From NCBI RefSeq assembly GCF_021347895.1, contig NC_067120.1:14369361-14433360 (forward strand): 64,000 nt of DNA. The letters run 5' to 3'. A program made the position numbers and the translations under genes. Source of the stretch: Acanthochromis polyacanthus (lineage: Eukaryota; Chordata; Actinopteri; Pomacentridae). Under the pieces are notes generated by a model. The model made no database searches and was not told the DNA's origin. It worked only from the letters and a program-made list of their open reading frames with translations. Positions 14,790-26,209 of the stretch are shown piece by piece. Positions within the stretch are counted from its first letter, which is position 1. The number at the start of each line of letters is the position of its first letter.

Positions 14790-16661
14790 AATTTCAGACA
14801 AAACAACATGAAGATATGGTTCAGCGTGTGGTTCACCAACAATACTGGAGGTTAAACAGTGAGAAGCCTGTTGCAGACCTTAGTGATCTCTTGATTTTTG
14901 AAACTTTACTATTTGTTACATCTAAATCAGGTTCAATGGATGCTTTTGACAGAACATACTGGTAGAATCAAAGATTCAAAGAACAAATGCAAAGAGATGA
15001 GTGGGAAGCTTAAACAGAAAAGTGTGAGGAAGGTGTGAAAATTTCTCCCTGTGAGCTGCCAGGACAAAAAAAGGAGGGTCAACCAGGAAAGACTGAATGA
15101 ATAACACCTGCTGCCCTGGACTTGAGAGCCAATGTTCAGTCCAGTTCACTGCTACATCCCTGCCACACTGTCCAACCAAAACCATCAAATCACAAGTAAA
15201 AGTTGAGGAGTCTTTACAAAACCCAAACAGCAGACAAGAGTATACCACTTAGTGAACACAAGTCCTCCACTACATCTTAAACTTCCTCTTTGGCCTAATG
15301 ATTGTGGCCTTCTGGAGAAAATGGAAGCTCCTTTTACTTGGGATTTACATATAAGGTAACATCTTGCTTCCCAGAAGCTGTTTGGTTGAATAGAGAATGA
15401 AAAGATTAAGCCAAAAGTGCATAAAATGTCTCACCCCAGCAACATGGTGGTCATTACTGATGTGTCTACCATTGTAAATAATAAATGATAAATGTGACTG
15501 ATGACCTTGCTTGCAGCCACCAAACCATGAATGCTGGTAATCCCAGGAACCACTTTAAGCGGAACATTTTACAATCATACTGCACATACAAAAACACATA
15601 CGTAACAGAATTTATCACTTCAAACAACACATTTAACGTATTTAGCCTTTGTTGAAGTACTTAAGTTCTATTTGTAGCGCACATTTAGTTAACTTTTGCA
15701 TGTTCAGCATTGTTTGAAGTTGTACAAATTTTTCCTTTGTCTTACCGGTGCTGGGGTCTCTGGTCTTCTCTGGTCATCTGGCTAACTTCAGGCAAAAGAT
15801 GGCGTCAGGGGAGCGCCAGGTTTTTATGCCAAGCTGATAATCAGACCATACCAAGTGTTTGCTACTTCAAGGGGTGGATCGGATTTATTTGATCGACTTT
15901 CTATTTTATTAATTTGATTTCTGTTGGGCAATTAGATAAATTTGGGATTTGTTTATGATAATTATTTTGATTAAGTAGAGCAGCTGTACCATTTTGTGCT
16001 TTTAATTGTTAGTTTAGGTGTAGGTGTTTTACATTTCCCCTTTTGTGTGTAACTGGTCTGGTCACCTGGTATGCATATCCACTTTTGTTTACAGGTCTGC
16101 TATGACTTTGTTTGATAAGTGCAGTTGGTTTGATGTGTTATTTTATTGCCTTTAACTTTAGTTAAGTTCTGTTCTTTTGTCCTGTTTTATGGGCCCAAAT
16201 CTATTATAGGTTTTTGTGGCTTTGTCATTTTTTTAGAGTGAACTACAAACCCTGTTTTGACTGTGAGCCCTTGTGCTTGTGAGCTCAGTCACCCTCCATT
16301 CATTTGTTGTACGTAAGATGTCAGAAAGAGGGAAATGCCCATTAGACAGCACATCTGTCAAGTCAGCAGTCCAAAAATATTTTAATTTACAGTATATAAA
16401 ATTCCAAGATAAGAAGCTGCTCCTCATGAATCTGAAATCTGTTAAAGAGTTGAATGTTACTTAATAAATGACTTCAAACTATTTATGATGTCAATCCATT
16501 TATAAATGGTTTTAGCTTAAAAGAAAGTCATCTTCTACACAATACTCGGTGCCAATATATCTGATAGGAGTCTTATGCATTACTGTCTGATGGTTGTTTT
16601 AGAGTTACAAGAGACTACAACAACTTTTCAGTCAAGATTAAATTGATTAAGCACTACTTGT
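14790..16661. other. Intergenic sequence, no gene recognised
   Basis: A/T-rich non-coding sequence. No exon or repeat family could be named. Confidence 0.35.
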
Positions 16662-17165
16662 TACTCCGCCAAGGAATGCGGCGGCATACATTTGTCTGTA
16701 TTCTGTCTGTTATTCTGTCTGCTAGCAACATTGTTCAAAAACGGATCTGAATGAAATTTTCAGGTAAGGTCAGAAATGACACAAGGACCACCTCATTAGA
16801 TTTTGCCAGAGATGCGGCTTTTAGTCTGGATCCATGGATTTATTAAAGATTTCAACATCATTACAAGATAGCGGCACGACATCACTGTAACTATGATGAC
16901 AAGTGAACACTATGTCAGCTGCCTGCTGACGATCATATAACTGTGATCATACAACAAATTCACCGCTGCAGACTTATCTAGACTTATCTGTCGGAAATGA
17001 TACAAGGAACAACTGATTAAATTGCGAAGGTGTTTTCGAATCCCATCAGTTCCAGCCGCCTGATACATATTTAGGTCACACGATTTGGTATTTGGACATA
17101 ACGTGCACATGCATAACACATCCCTATGCTCAGCACAAGGTCATTTTGTTTGTGAATACATCCAT
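16662..17165. repeat. Fish dispersed repeat (CCGCCAAGGAATGCGGCGGC type)
   Basis: Begins with a CCGCCAAGGA... head and a TCTGTCTG-rich stretch, followed by a GGATCTGAATGAAATTTTCAGG segment. The segment partly recurs internally near 16,985 (TCTGTCGGAAATGATACAAGG against CAGAAATGACACAAGG), so it looks like an internally duplicated copy. I recognise the pattern as a middle-repetitive fish element but cannot name its class. Confidence 0.5.
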
Positions 17166-17236
17166 ATTAAGTGGTCACATTATACAGTGCAGAGATTTCT
17201 GATCATCAATAACTACTTAGCAAACGCTGCATTTCT

Positions 17237-17255
17237 AAAAAAAAAAAAAAAAAAA
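17237..17255. repeat. Poly(A) run
   Basis: A homopolymer of about 18 A. It could be the tail of an old retroposon, but no element was recognised upstream of it. Confidence 0.8.
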
Positions 17256-17408
17256 GCAGTGTAAAATGGGCATCTTGCAGTGTCCAGACTTGTTGCTCTC
17301 TTACTTTTTAAAAGTTATTGCTTTGTTCATAACCATAAATTATTTTCAAAATTGGATGTAACTTCAGGGTCTTGAAAAGCAAAGCCAATACAGGTGTGCC
17401 TTGCATGC

Positions 17409-17690
17409 CTTCTAACAACCAGCAGGGGGCGACTAGTCTAGTTCCAAAAAAAAGTCTGAGTGTATAAAAGTCTGAGAAAATAACCCCACTTCTCCTTTGA
17501 ACTGTTTTCTGAGTAAACTTTTAAATAATGACTATGTCCTCAGCCAATAGTTTTAAAACTTTTTGAATACAGCATGATGTTTATTTTGCAAATTATGGCC
17601 CTATGTAAAGTACATGTCCAAGCAGACAATGCTATGGATGCGTCGTGAAACTGCAGTGTACAGATGACAATCTCAAAGATTCCAGTTGAA
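17409..17690. repeat. Fish dispersed repeat carrying a CTCF-like site
   Basis: Starts with ACCAGCAGGGGGCGACTA, then a GTTCCAAAAA...AAGTCTGAGTGTATAAAAGTCT segment and TACAGCATGATGTTTATTTT. This order matches a repeat I know from many teleost sequences, though I cannot give its family name. Boundaries are approximate. Confidence 0.55.
17419..17435 (+). promoter_or_regulatory. Strong CTCF-like motif
   Basis: CCAGCAGGGGGCGACTA closely matches the CTCF core (CCASYAGRKGGC followed by R). It sits inside a dispersed repeat between the 3' ends of alx4 and tspan18. Occupancy is not shown by sequence. Confidence 0.5.
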
Positions 17691-17789
17691 TCATCAGGAG
17701 ATTCATGCGTAACAAACCAAAAGAACAAATTCTGTCACCTTGCGAGGCGAGGATATCATTATTGTTCTTCAAGATCTGATTCTGATTCA

Positions 17790-18430
17790 GACACGTGCTG
17801 AATTACTCCACAAATTGCAACTTGTCATTGTTAAGAACTGAGTAGTTTAAGTGTCTGAGCAGAGACGTAGGCGAGCTGGTGTACTCGAGCTGCGGTAACG
17901 CATAAATCGTAGATCTGTCCATTCTCGAGGAGGCAACAAAGGCCGGAAAAGGATTATTTTTAAGATTAAAAACATCCATCCATTCTCTATACACCGCTTT
18001 ATCCTCATTAGGGTCGCGGGGGGTGCTGGAGCCTATCCCAGCTGACTTGGGCGAAGGCAGGGTACACCCTGGACAGGTCGCCAGTCTGTCACAGGGCTAC
18101 ACACACAGACAGACAATCACTCTCGCATTCACACCTACGGGCAATTTAGAGTAACCAATTAACCTCAGCATATTTTTGGACTGTGGGAGGAAGCCGGAGT
18201 GCCCGGAGAAAACCCATGCATGCACAGGGAGAACATGCACACTCCATGCAGAAAGATCCCAGGCCCACCCCTGGATTTGAACCAGGGATCTTCTTGCTGC
18301 AAGGTGAAAGTGCTAACCACTACTCCACTGTGCAGCCCAGATTAAAAACATCTAAATATGTAATTTTGATACACAGAGATGGATTTTTTTGGGGTGAAAT
18401 CAATAACAAGAGAGGGATTTTAATGAACTG
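17790..18430. repeat. Copy A of a middle-repetitive family, interrupted by a SINE
   Basis: Segments ACTCCACAAATTGCAACTTG...GAGCTG (about 17,807-17,890) and TCTAAATATGTAATTTTGAT (18,351-18,370) match, in the same order, the segments around 58,544-58,630 and 60,940-60,965. The two halves here are separated only by the SINE at 17,977-18,338. Outer limits are uncertain. Confidence 0.55.
17977..18338 (-). mobile_element. tRNA-derived V-SINE-like retroposon (copy 1)
   Basis: Reading on the - strand: a tRNA-like head with GTGGTTAGCAC (A-box region) and B box GGTTCAAATCC (18,273-18,283 complement), the conserved central TGTGGAGTTTGCATG... / CTCCGGCTTCCTCCCAC type domain, and a 3' tail ending in GAATGGATG. 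Flanked by an exact 14-bp target-site duplication AGATTAAAAACATC at 17,963-17,976 and 18,339-18,352, so insertion by target-primed retroposition is well supported. The central domain resembles that of the V-SINEs of bony fish (mermaid/DANA, HE1). Confidence 0.85.
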
Positions 18431-19239
18431 ACTGAGACTGCTATGGTGCTTTATGTTCAACTAAAAGTAAACACATAAAAAATTATTGATGAAAGCAATT
18501 CCAGGCAATGTCTGAGCTCAGAGCATTACAGCAACCTGCTGGCACCTGACAAGAGGCCTTTTTCCCAGCAGCAGTGATTTTCACATGAACTAGCTTGTAG
18601 GTAAACACAGATGTTACAAATCACATTAATGAAGGCTCTGTCCCTGAATACAACAGAACCCCCATTAATGTCATTACTAACACCTGTGCTTACCGACTAT
18701 TTCATGTCAAAATGCCTGCTCTGAAAAAGATTTATCAAAATTACCTGCCAACAAAATATGTCAAACACAGGCTAATGTTGTGCCAATAACATTAGGTAAG
18801 AATGATGAGGTCTCTTAATAACGGGTGCAATAAAAGTCATGAATGGATGAAATGAAATGACACAGCGAACAAATCTAATTAGGCAAAATTGGTGAAAAAA
18901 GCTTTAAAAATGCTTGTTATTCGCATGCTCACCTCCTATTTGCATGTATTTTCAGAATTTCCATTTCCATTCACTTCTGTCTGCACCAGGCAACACTGAT
19001 GTTCTTACAAATCTCACAAATGGGGTTTTTAACTTTCATTCTTTGTCCTATTTTTCTTGTGCTGCAGTTAAAACCCCACATTTGCATCACTTTTGGTACT
19101 TTTTCTTTGATTTCGCCCCTCTGCCATTTGCTGATTCTATGTGCAATTGATCAGATTCCACAAGCATTTTAAAGTCATGCCTTTCTTTTTCCCCCACTGT
19201 ACGCTGTTCACATTTATCATCTTATAATCTCATTTTGCA
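18431..19239. other. Intergenic sequence, no gene recognised
   Basis: Between the SINE and the candidate conserved block. No exon or RNA gene was seen. Confidence 0.35.
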
Positions 19240-19720
19240 GGGGGGGAAAAAAATCAATACACCAAGGCATTCGAGGTGAGATTGATTTCATTACAGCAAT
19301 GACACCAAGGGCCATATGTGGACGCTAATGGCATTTTATTACGCTTTGGCTCATCAGCGAATTAAACCACCTATCCTTTGTGTTTCAATTCCTCAAATGT
19401 CAAGAAGGTGTGGCAGAGAAGAATGATTTCAGAGAGAAATAGATCCATGCAGGAGATGTAGAACTGTCATTTGTGACAAATAGGCTATTTTCGCTTGAAA
19501 TTTTAATTAGAAATAGCCTGAAAAAATGCTGGAAAATGACGATGGCTTTTCTTCTTTTTGCGTCAAACGGTGTCAATAATGAATACAGATGATGTTGATC
19601 TTAGCTGTGCAAGGTGGATAAACAGAATCAATCTTGCAACACCTCGTTTCCATCATGTGGGGAGACATTATCATCAATCATGAGGATTGTTACAAATAGG
19701 GTTAATTGTTTTTATAACAA
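19240..19720. promoter_or_regulatory. Candidate conserved non-coding block 3' of tspan18
   Basis: Non-repetitive sequence of even composition with clustered ATTA/TAAT cores (CTAATGGCATTTTATTACG, GCGAATTAAACC, TTTTAATTAGAAATAG, ATCATCAATCATGAGG) and a small inverted repeat ATAGGCTATTTTC / GAAATAGCCT around 19,480-19,520. Looks like enhancer-type sequence or a structured 3' UTR of tspan18. Conservation not tested. Confidence 0.35.
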
Positions 19721-20562
19721 TGATGTCACACTGTGCACCCGGTTTAAGAAACACACAAGAACGATCATTTAAAATGCCATTTATGTGACTGACTTTTCAA
19801 GAATCTAATACAAATGCATACACATACATTTCACCACCTAGAACCACATATAACCACTAATGCAATAAACATCACCATACAAACAGAAAAAAGAAGTAGA
19901 GTTGTTGGCTGTCAAGCTTGGGAGGGGGTCACAGAGCCACGAGCTCACATGCTCACATTCATATCAAGCATCCAGTATGTACACACACACACACACACAC
20001 ACACACGCACTCTCACACACACACAGCTTTTATAATACAGCATTGAAGAAGTGTGGCTGTAAAAAAGGCATGTGGAGGAAGGGAGTTTGTTACAGTATAC
20101 AGTATGAAAGGGTAGAGGGAAACAACCAGAGTGCACATGAAACACATGTTTTACAGTTCAGCCAACTTAATATAAATATTCTTCATCCAAAAGTCAGTGC
20201 AGTGCCTTCTGCTCAGGCTTCTCCTGGTCCTCATCCCCAGTCCATGAAACACCCAGTCTGTGCTAGACCTGGTCCACAAATTACTGTTTCCACTTTACAC
20301 ACAAATCTTTTTACATCAGTTCTGTCTTTGATCTCCCACTTTCTCAATGGTTTGAGTGTGTGTCTATGTGTTGTTGTTTTTTGTTTTTTGCCACCCAGTA
20401 CCTCAAAAGTCCAGCTGTGAAGTACAAGAGGTTTTTCTTTTTAATCAATTAGCCAATAGAAAAAGAGATCCACAAATTTACAAATGTCCATTTTGTTCTT
20501 TTCTCCTGAATTCCCTTTTTTTCTTTAAAAAAAAAAAAAAAAAGTTCACAGATGAAGCAGAT
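19335..20562 (-). other. tspan18: tspan18 3' UTR region (end uncertain)
   Basis: Transcribed-strand sequence after the stop. A run of about 17 A on the + strand (T on the mRNA sense strand) lies only about 20 bases past the stop. Possible poly(A) hexamers on the - strand are ATTAAA near 20,440 and AATAAA at 19,335-19,340. The used site is unknown. Confidence 0.4.
19980..20027. repeat. Short imperfect (CA)n
   Basis: CA dinucleotides interrupted by GCACTCT; likely within the tspan18 3' UTR or its flank. Confidence 0.9.
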
Positions 20563-20610
20563 CTACTGGATTCCCCTGAAGAGACACATTGCGAAGACCA
20601 TGGCAAAAAG
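20563..20610 (-). CDS. tspan18: tspan18 terminal coding exon
   Basis: 48 bp: residues 232-246 ([15 protein letters not shown]) and TAG. Acceptor ctcatcctcag. Together with exon 6 it closes membrane segment 4 and the short cytoplasmic tail. Confidence 0.94.
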   Translation of the reverse strand, partial: LFAMVFAMCLFRGIQ

Positions 20611-23600
20611 CTGAGGATGAGAAAAACAAATGATTAGTACACATGAAGACGTAGATTGTTAATAATCAATTAATTCAGTTTTCTGGTTTTACAGTTGGTC
20701 ACTCAGTTTTATTATTTGGCTGTGTGTCGTCTCGCTACATCTGTTCTATTACTTTATTACATGTTTTTATTGTGGAACACTTTGCAATTTTGTGCTTGAA
20801 ACACATTTTTCATTGATATAACAAAATGCATCCAATGTCCACATTTTTCACATTTTCAACATCTTACTTGCTATATCTAAGAAATTATAATTCTCAATAA
20901 CTTGTGGCCAAATGCAGAAGACAGGACAGACCAGCTCTCTATATCTGCAGCTACATGTACTGAATTTATACTGTAAAAAATCTGTATTACATTAGTGCCG
21001 ATTGAAGCACATCAGTGCATCTCTGATGTAATTATACCCTACAGTCATATTCTCTTAGTTACAATACAATCTTGGTTTGTACACAATTATACGAATTAAA
21101 TAATATAATAAAATATAATAAACAGAATGCTTTCAGATGTTACTGTTTTGTATGTCATGCTGTGAATAACAGAATTTTCAGTTGTTTTTTTCCAAGAAGT
21201 TAAATGTTGCTATTGTTAGTCAAAGAGTTGAAAGTAAAATGTGTATTAAGTGTTTTTGATACATTACTGTATTTTGGAGATCTGTATGTAAGCAATGAAG
21301 ACACATGCTTGCAACCAGTTGTTAAAAAAATGCATAAAGGCGGCCCAGTTTAATCTCTGCTCCTGTGACACCAAGTTTCACCACAAGATGGCGATCTTGC
21401 CATACAAGAGTTTTCACATAACATGTTCAGGCAAATAGCCTGAGGTTAATGCAGAATTGCACATTTCTAAAATGAATATTCAGGTCGCTTGAGAAGAAAA
21501 GAAAACGCTGCATATTTTAAAACAACCTCATACCTCAATGGTTAGCACCACAATGGCCAGGGCTCCAGCCACGTAGATGTACAATTCAAAGTAGTCGACT
21601 ACTGCAGAGTAACAGCCCTGTGGACACAAAGAAGCAATGCTTAGCAGTGAATCAATAGGCTATAAACTTTCAGAATTACAGAGACAATTAAAGTAACATC
21701 ACTGCTTCAATTGAGTGAGGCTTTAAACAAAGGCCTGGCTGACTGAGTGGGAAGCAGGGCCTCCAGCCTCACTTCCTTTTAATGAGAGTTCTTTGTGTGA
21801 ATGAACAGAGAGCCACGCACTGCGGATACCTCTCATTGTTCTAATGATTGAAAAACAACAGGTGGAGGGTACAGTAAAAGCCTCTTCCTATCAGCTTTCA
21901 CTGTAATTACACTCAAGGCTTGAATCAGGGATGTGGGTGTGCATGTATTAAACTGCAAAGCGCATCTAATTTTCACATATTCATATTCTTGTTATCCTCT
22001 ATTTTTGCACACATCTGTGCCTCACAAATATTCACATTTGCCCATGTCTACACACATAAACACACACACATGGATACACTAGTATCCGTATGTGTTACTA
22101 CACAGTAAGATGGGCTCCCATGACACCCAAAACACAGAAAAGCACTAATCAGCCATGGAGGAGTCAGCTAGTCCCCAGATGTCACCCCTCAACTGTCTTC
22201 TACTCTAATTAAGGCTGGAGGTGGTTTAGAAGGAGGGAGAAAGAGAGAGAGGGTGTGTGAGGGAGAGAGAGAGGCTGACACATTGAATGTCAGAAGTTAC
22301 CTTGTTATTGCGGAACATCATATTGCCTGATAAGCACTGCTCCTGGCTGATGTAGGCCAGCTCCCCGGTCTGACTGGCACGCTGGCAGCAGGCTTCTGGC
22401 ACCATATGATTTGGGTTGATCAGCCTGAACAGGCTGTCCTTAAAATCCTCTGGGCTGTTCACCCCACAGCAGTCAAACTGAAGGGAGGAGAGGAGAGAAT
22501 AGGAGAAGAAGCCCTTATTGCAGAGTGCCTATTTGTGCACTGGCCTGTGGTCCACTGTGTGCGTGCACCAATCCAGCATGAATATTGACCTAAATGTCTA
22601 GGATTTATCTATAAAATATAGCCTCCTGATGCCTGGTTGTAACTTTTCCTGTTTCCAGACTGTTGGTGAAAGCAATGACTTGGTAAAAGCTGCAGTGTGA
22701 AAGCTCTTTGCCATGTGGCCTTACTGTAGTCATGATGGCATTCCATGTGGAGGTGAAGACGTCACTGTTGTTGTAGCCCTGGTAATGTCTTTTCAGCTCT
22801 TTGGTGAAGTACTCTCTGGTCAGCTAAAGCAGCAGCCAGCGAGAGAACAGGTTAGTGTGGTTAAGATAATATCTGGTACTTCAGATAGCATCAGTGGAGC
22901 CTCGGGCTGGGTGTCATTTTAACAAGGAACTGCACCAATTTTACACATCAAAGTCTGTTTACAGGTCTTGGATAGCACTGCTGCATAATATGTGAAAAGT
23001 GTAGAAAGGCTTTTGTGGCTCTGGAGGGAGCTGCTATAAGTCTGAGCAACTGCCTCAAGTGGTCTAACTTGAGGCAAGATCGGTTGGGATGAAAAAAGAT
23101 GTTTGAAAATGAAGAAAAAAACCTGAAAGTGTAGAATTCTAGCGAGCTCACCAGCAACTCGCTGCTCATCTCTGCCTGGGGCTAGTGACTCAAGGCTACA
23201 TTAGCTGCTAAATCTCAGAGCAAACAGTTGGTGTTTGGGATGCATTGTGGGTAATGTAGGTACCAGGTTTTTAAAGAAGGACGAATGCAGGGTAAAACAG
23301 ATATTTTTAGCTGGTGCATTAAATTTGGTCCCCCTCTTTTTATTCTTTCTTTTACGAGATGTCCATATTGTTATCGGAATGCTATGCTAAATTAGGTAAA
23401 AGCAGTCATTCAAGAATAGTAAAATTCTGTGGAATAAAACAGCAAAATTAGCATTTATAAAGGAAACTGTCAGGTAAAAATATAAGTAGCGCAGAATCTA
23501 AACCGGAGCATTGAGTTTTGACACCCAGCCCCAGTGGACTGTTGTAATCAAAGGTGGAGTGAATACTGAGGAAACTTACATGCTCCCGGAATATGAAGGC

Positions 23601-25325
23601 GAGGATGGCAGCAGCCAGCTCTGCTAAGAAGATGAGGAGGATGAGCATGAAGAACTGTAATGAGACAAAAAAGCAGCAGAGTGAGAGAGAGAGAGAGATT
23701 GGCTAGGTGGTTGAGTGTCAGAAAAAGTGCATGTCAGTCTCTAAAAATCACATTCTGGCTGTGCCCGCTTCACTCAGCATTAACAATTCATGAGGCTAGA
23801 GGCACAAAGGCGAATAGAGGGGCATTTTGCTCTTTTGGCTTTCTGTTTCAAGCACGGCAGTCCAAAAACTGACAGACAGAATAATCAACACACATGCACA
23901 CAAACAAGATCAGTAACAGAACCACATTTCAAATTTGTCAGCCAACTCACAAAGAGGAGCAGACACTTGTTTTCGCGGATCGCTCCACAGCAGCCCAGGA
24001 AGCCCAGAAGAAAGAGCATGCCTCCCATGCCCAGAATGATGTAGACACCGGTGAATAGCAGGGGGTTGGCTGCAACGATTTCCCTGAACCCCGTGGGGTC
24101 CACCAGAACCCACACTCCCACTCCCAGGAGGAAAGAGCCTCCCAGCTGATGGAGAATACAGAAAGAAGATAATAGTTAGAAGGAAAAAAAACATAAATCA
24201 TCTGCTTTTTGTAAACATTAATGGCAACTCATAGGATATCTTGGTATCACCAGTAACACACAAAACATTCAGCAAGAGGTCAAATGATGGAATTTTTCTT
24301 TTATTCCATATACTTGTAATGCAAATTGTTGGAATGGCTCGCCTGAGAGTTGAGGTTGAGATAAAAGGCTGGTATCTATAGAGCCACGGTGCTGTAGTGG
24401 GGGTGTGGGTGTAGATATCTACCCCACTTCAACTAACCCCCCAACCTGCTAAAGAAATGCACAGCAGCTACCCTCCACTCCTATCCTCCCTTTCACTAAA
24501 ACCCTATCTGCAGCCACCGTGGGGTGACTCATGTGATTATGAAAAGAAGGTATTGAGGTAGGGGGAAGAGATCTGAGCCTCCAACATTTCTGCCACAATC
24601 CCCTTCCTCCTGTCACAGGCAGAGACCTGGGCTTGTGCAAATGAACAGCACTTCAGCTCAGAGAGGTTGTGGTATGAAGAGAGGAGGCAGCCATTTTGAA
24701 AGCTGTGGGCTTTAAAATTACTGTTGAGTTACATGAGTGTGAAATGGCCATAGATACACACATACGCACGCACACACACGCGTGCACACAAAAAGCAGTG
24801 GTTGTTACTAAGTGATGCTAACAGCCAAGTTCATTCTTTGCTCTGCTGGTTGCATTATTACCCCAGCCTTGAACAACCGCATTTGAGCAGAGTCTCTAAA
24901 CGGTTTGGTTACGCTTAATAAAGCAGGAAAAGAGACAAACCTTCTTATTGTGACCCTCCCCCTCTTTACGGGCTCAGACTAACAGGATTACCCTTGATTG
25001 TCTGATCAAGACTGATAAACTCAGGTGCCAGTCACAAACTCCACATGACACAGTGTGCCTCAGATGTGTGTCAGCACACTAAAATTTAATCAAAAGAGAA
25101 TTTGATAGAATCAAGATTGCTTCATCTAATGAAATGCAAATGTGGGTCCATTAGTCAGTCATGCAGGGAGCGGCCAGAAGCCCATCTTAAATCATTAGAT
25201 TGACACTAACTTCAGAGATAGCCAGATTAAGTGTCTTTGAGGAAGAGATGAAAAATACTTACAAAGATGAGGAAATTGAAGACAAACATGAGGTACTTGA
25301 TGCAGCTGAGACAGTCCCCCTCCAT
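20563..25325 (-). CDS. tspan18: tspan18, tetraspanin-18 (complete coding sequence, 7 exons)
   Basis: Exons on the - strand: 25325-25263, 24145-23951, 23654-23580, 22823-22725, 22477-22301, 21617-21534, 20610-20563 (TAG 20565-20563). All introns are GT-AG and all junctions are phase 0. Product 246 residues, against 248 in human as I recall it. Four hydrophobic segments: about 11-35, 53-76, 85-108 and 216-241; small loop with [16 protein letters not shown]; large loop with the CCG motif (C147, C148), PEACC (C174, C175), C192 and C205, giving the six-cysteine pattern; sequon N129-N-S. Ends LFRGIQ as TSPAN18 does. Known for the family: plasma-membrane organiser; TSPAN18 is linked to Orai1-dependent calcium entry in endothelium and to cadherin-6B maintenance in cranial neural crest. 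Start chosen at MEGDCLSC, the family's conserved N-terminus. The 5' UTR continues in upstream exons. Confidence 0.96.
21534..21617 (-). CDS. tspan18: tspan18 coding exon 6
   Basis: 84 bp, residues 204-231. GCYSAV holds the sixth loop cysteine (C205); [14 protein letters not shown] begins membrane segment 4. Acceptor gtgtccacag, donor GAG|gtatga. Confidence 0.95.
22215..22275. repeat. GA-rich purine stretch in tspan18 intron
   Basis: GGAGGGAGAAAGAGAGAGAG and GGGAGAGAGAGAG blocks just beyond the exon 5 donor. Simple repeat. Confidence 0.85.
22301..22477 (-). CDS. tspan18: tspan18 coding exon 5 (CCG motif)
   Basis: 177 bp, residues 145-203. Starts [12 protein letters not shown], contains VPEACCQ and EQCLSG: five of the six disulfide cysteines of the large loop. 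Acceptor ctcccttcag, donor AAG|gtaact. Confidence 0.96.
22725..22823 (-). CDS. tspan18: tspan18 coding exon 4
   Basis: 99 bp, residues 112-144 ([16 protein letters not shown]...WNAIMTT), the start of the large extracellular loop with the sequon NNS at residues 129-131. Acceptor ctgctttag, donor ACA|gtaagg. Confidence 0.95.
23580..23654 (-). CDS. tspan18: tspan18 coding exon 3
   Basis: 75 bp, residues 87-111, most of membrane segment 3 ending FIFREH. Acceptor gtctcattacag, donor CAT|gtaagt. Confidence 0.95.
23951..24145 (-). CDS. tspan18: tspan18 coding exon 2
   Basis: 195 bp, residues 22-86. Acceptor ttctccatcag, donor TTT|gtgagt. Carries the rest of membrane segment 1, the small extracellular loop with [15 protein letters not shown], membrane segment 2, and [14 protein letters not shown] before segment 3. 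Confidence 0.96.
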
Positions 25326-25358
25326 GGTGGTCCCTCGTGCTGAAGCCTCTCCCTGCCC
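25263..25358 (-). CDS. tspan18: tspan18 first coding exon with 33 nt of 5' UTR
   Basis: Acceptor TTTTCTTTCAG|GGGCAG at 25,358, so at least one 5' non-coding exon lies further right. ATG at 25,325-25,323 in GGACCACCATGG, a near-ideal Kozak context. Encodes residues 1-21 including the conserved cytoplasmic Cys residues (palmitoylation candidates) and the start of membrane segment 1. Donor TTT|gtaagt. Confidence 0.95.
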
Positions 25359-25650
<292 letters not shown>

Positions 25651-26170
25651 GCTGATTTGGTCCAATTTCAGATGAAAATCCTTGTGTTCTCCCCTTAGGC
25701 ACACTGTACCAGCTACAGTTTCTCAACAGTCCCTAAGTAACTACAAGTTTGGGCAACACAATGTCAACCAACTCACCTTAGCACACAATTTGACAAGTTA
25801 TTTAATTTTTAAAATGTGCTTCCATGGTCAGATGGCCCCCATCAGCACTTTTCTGTCTCTGGACAAATGGTGTCTCTGGGTTCAGAGTGACTCAAGAGGT
25901 TGTCTATCTCAGAGCATTTTACAGATATGAGTCCTGACTGGGGTTTCTTGTGCATTAACCGACAGGAGATGGCCTTTACTACACAGCTTCTTCTTCTTCT
26001 TAATGTAATGAGAGGCAGGAGCCCCATGCTCCCGTCTGCCAACCCTCTCTCTGACATAAACACACTTTCCTTGATGAAGGCCTGTCCTGGAAGCACTCCT
26101 GGTTAATGAAGAACACCTCTCCTGCATTAGGAGACAACACGTTCGTCTCAGTATCTATGACCCTGTACAC

Positions 26171-26208
26171 CTATATATGTATATATATATATATATATGT
26201 GTGTGTGA
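26171..26208. repeat. (TA)n-(TG)n microsatellite
   Basis: TATATATG... alternating purine-pyrimidine run ending in GTGTGTG. Confidence 0.9.
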
Positions 26209-26209
26209 T

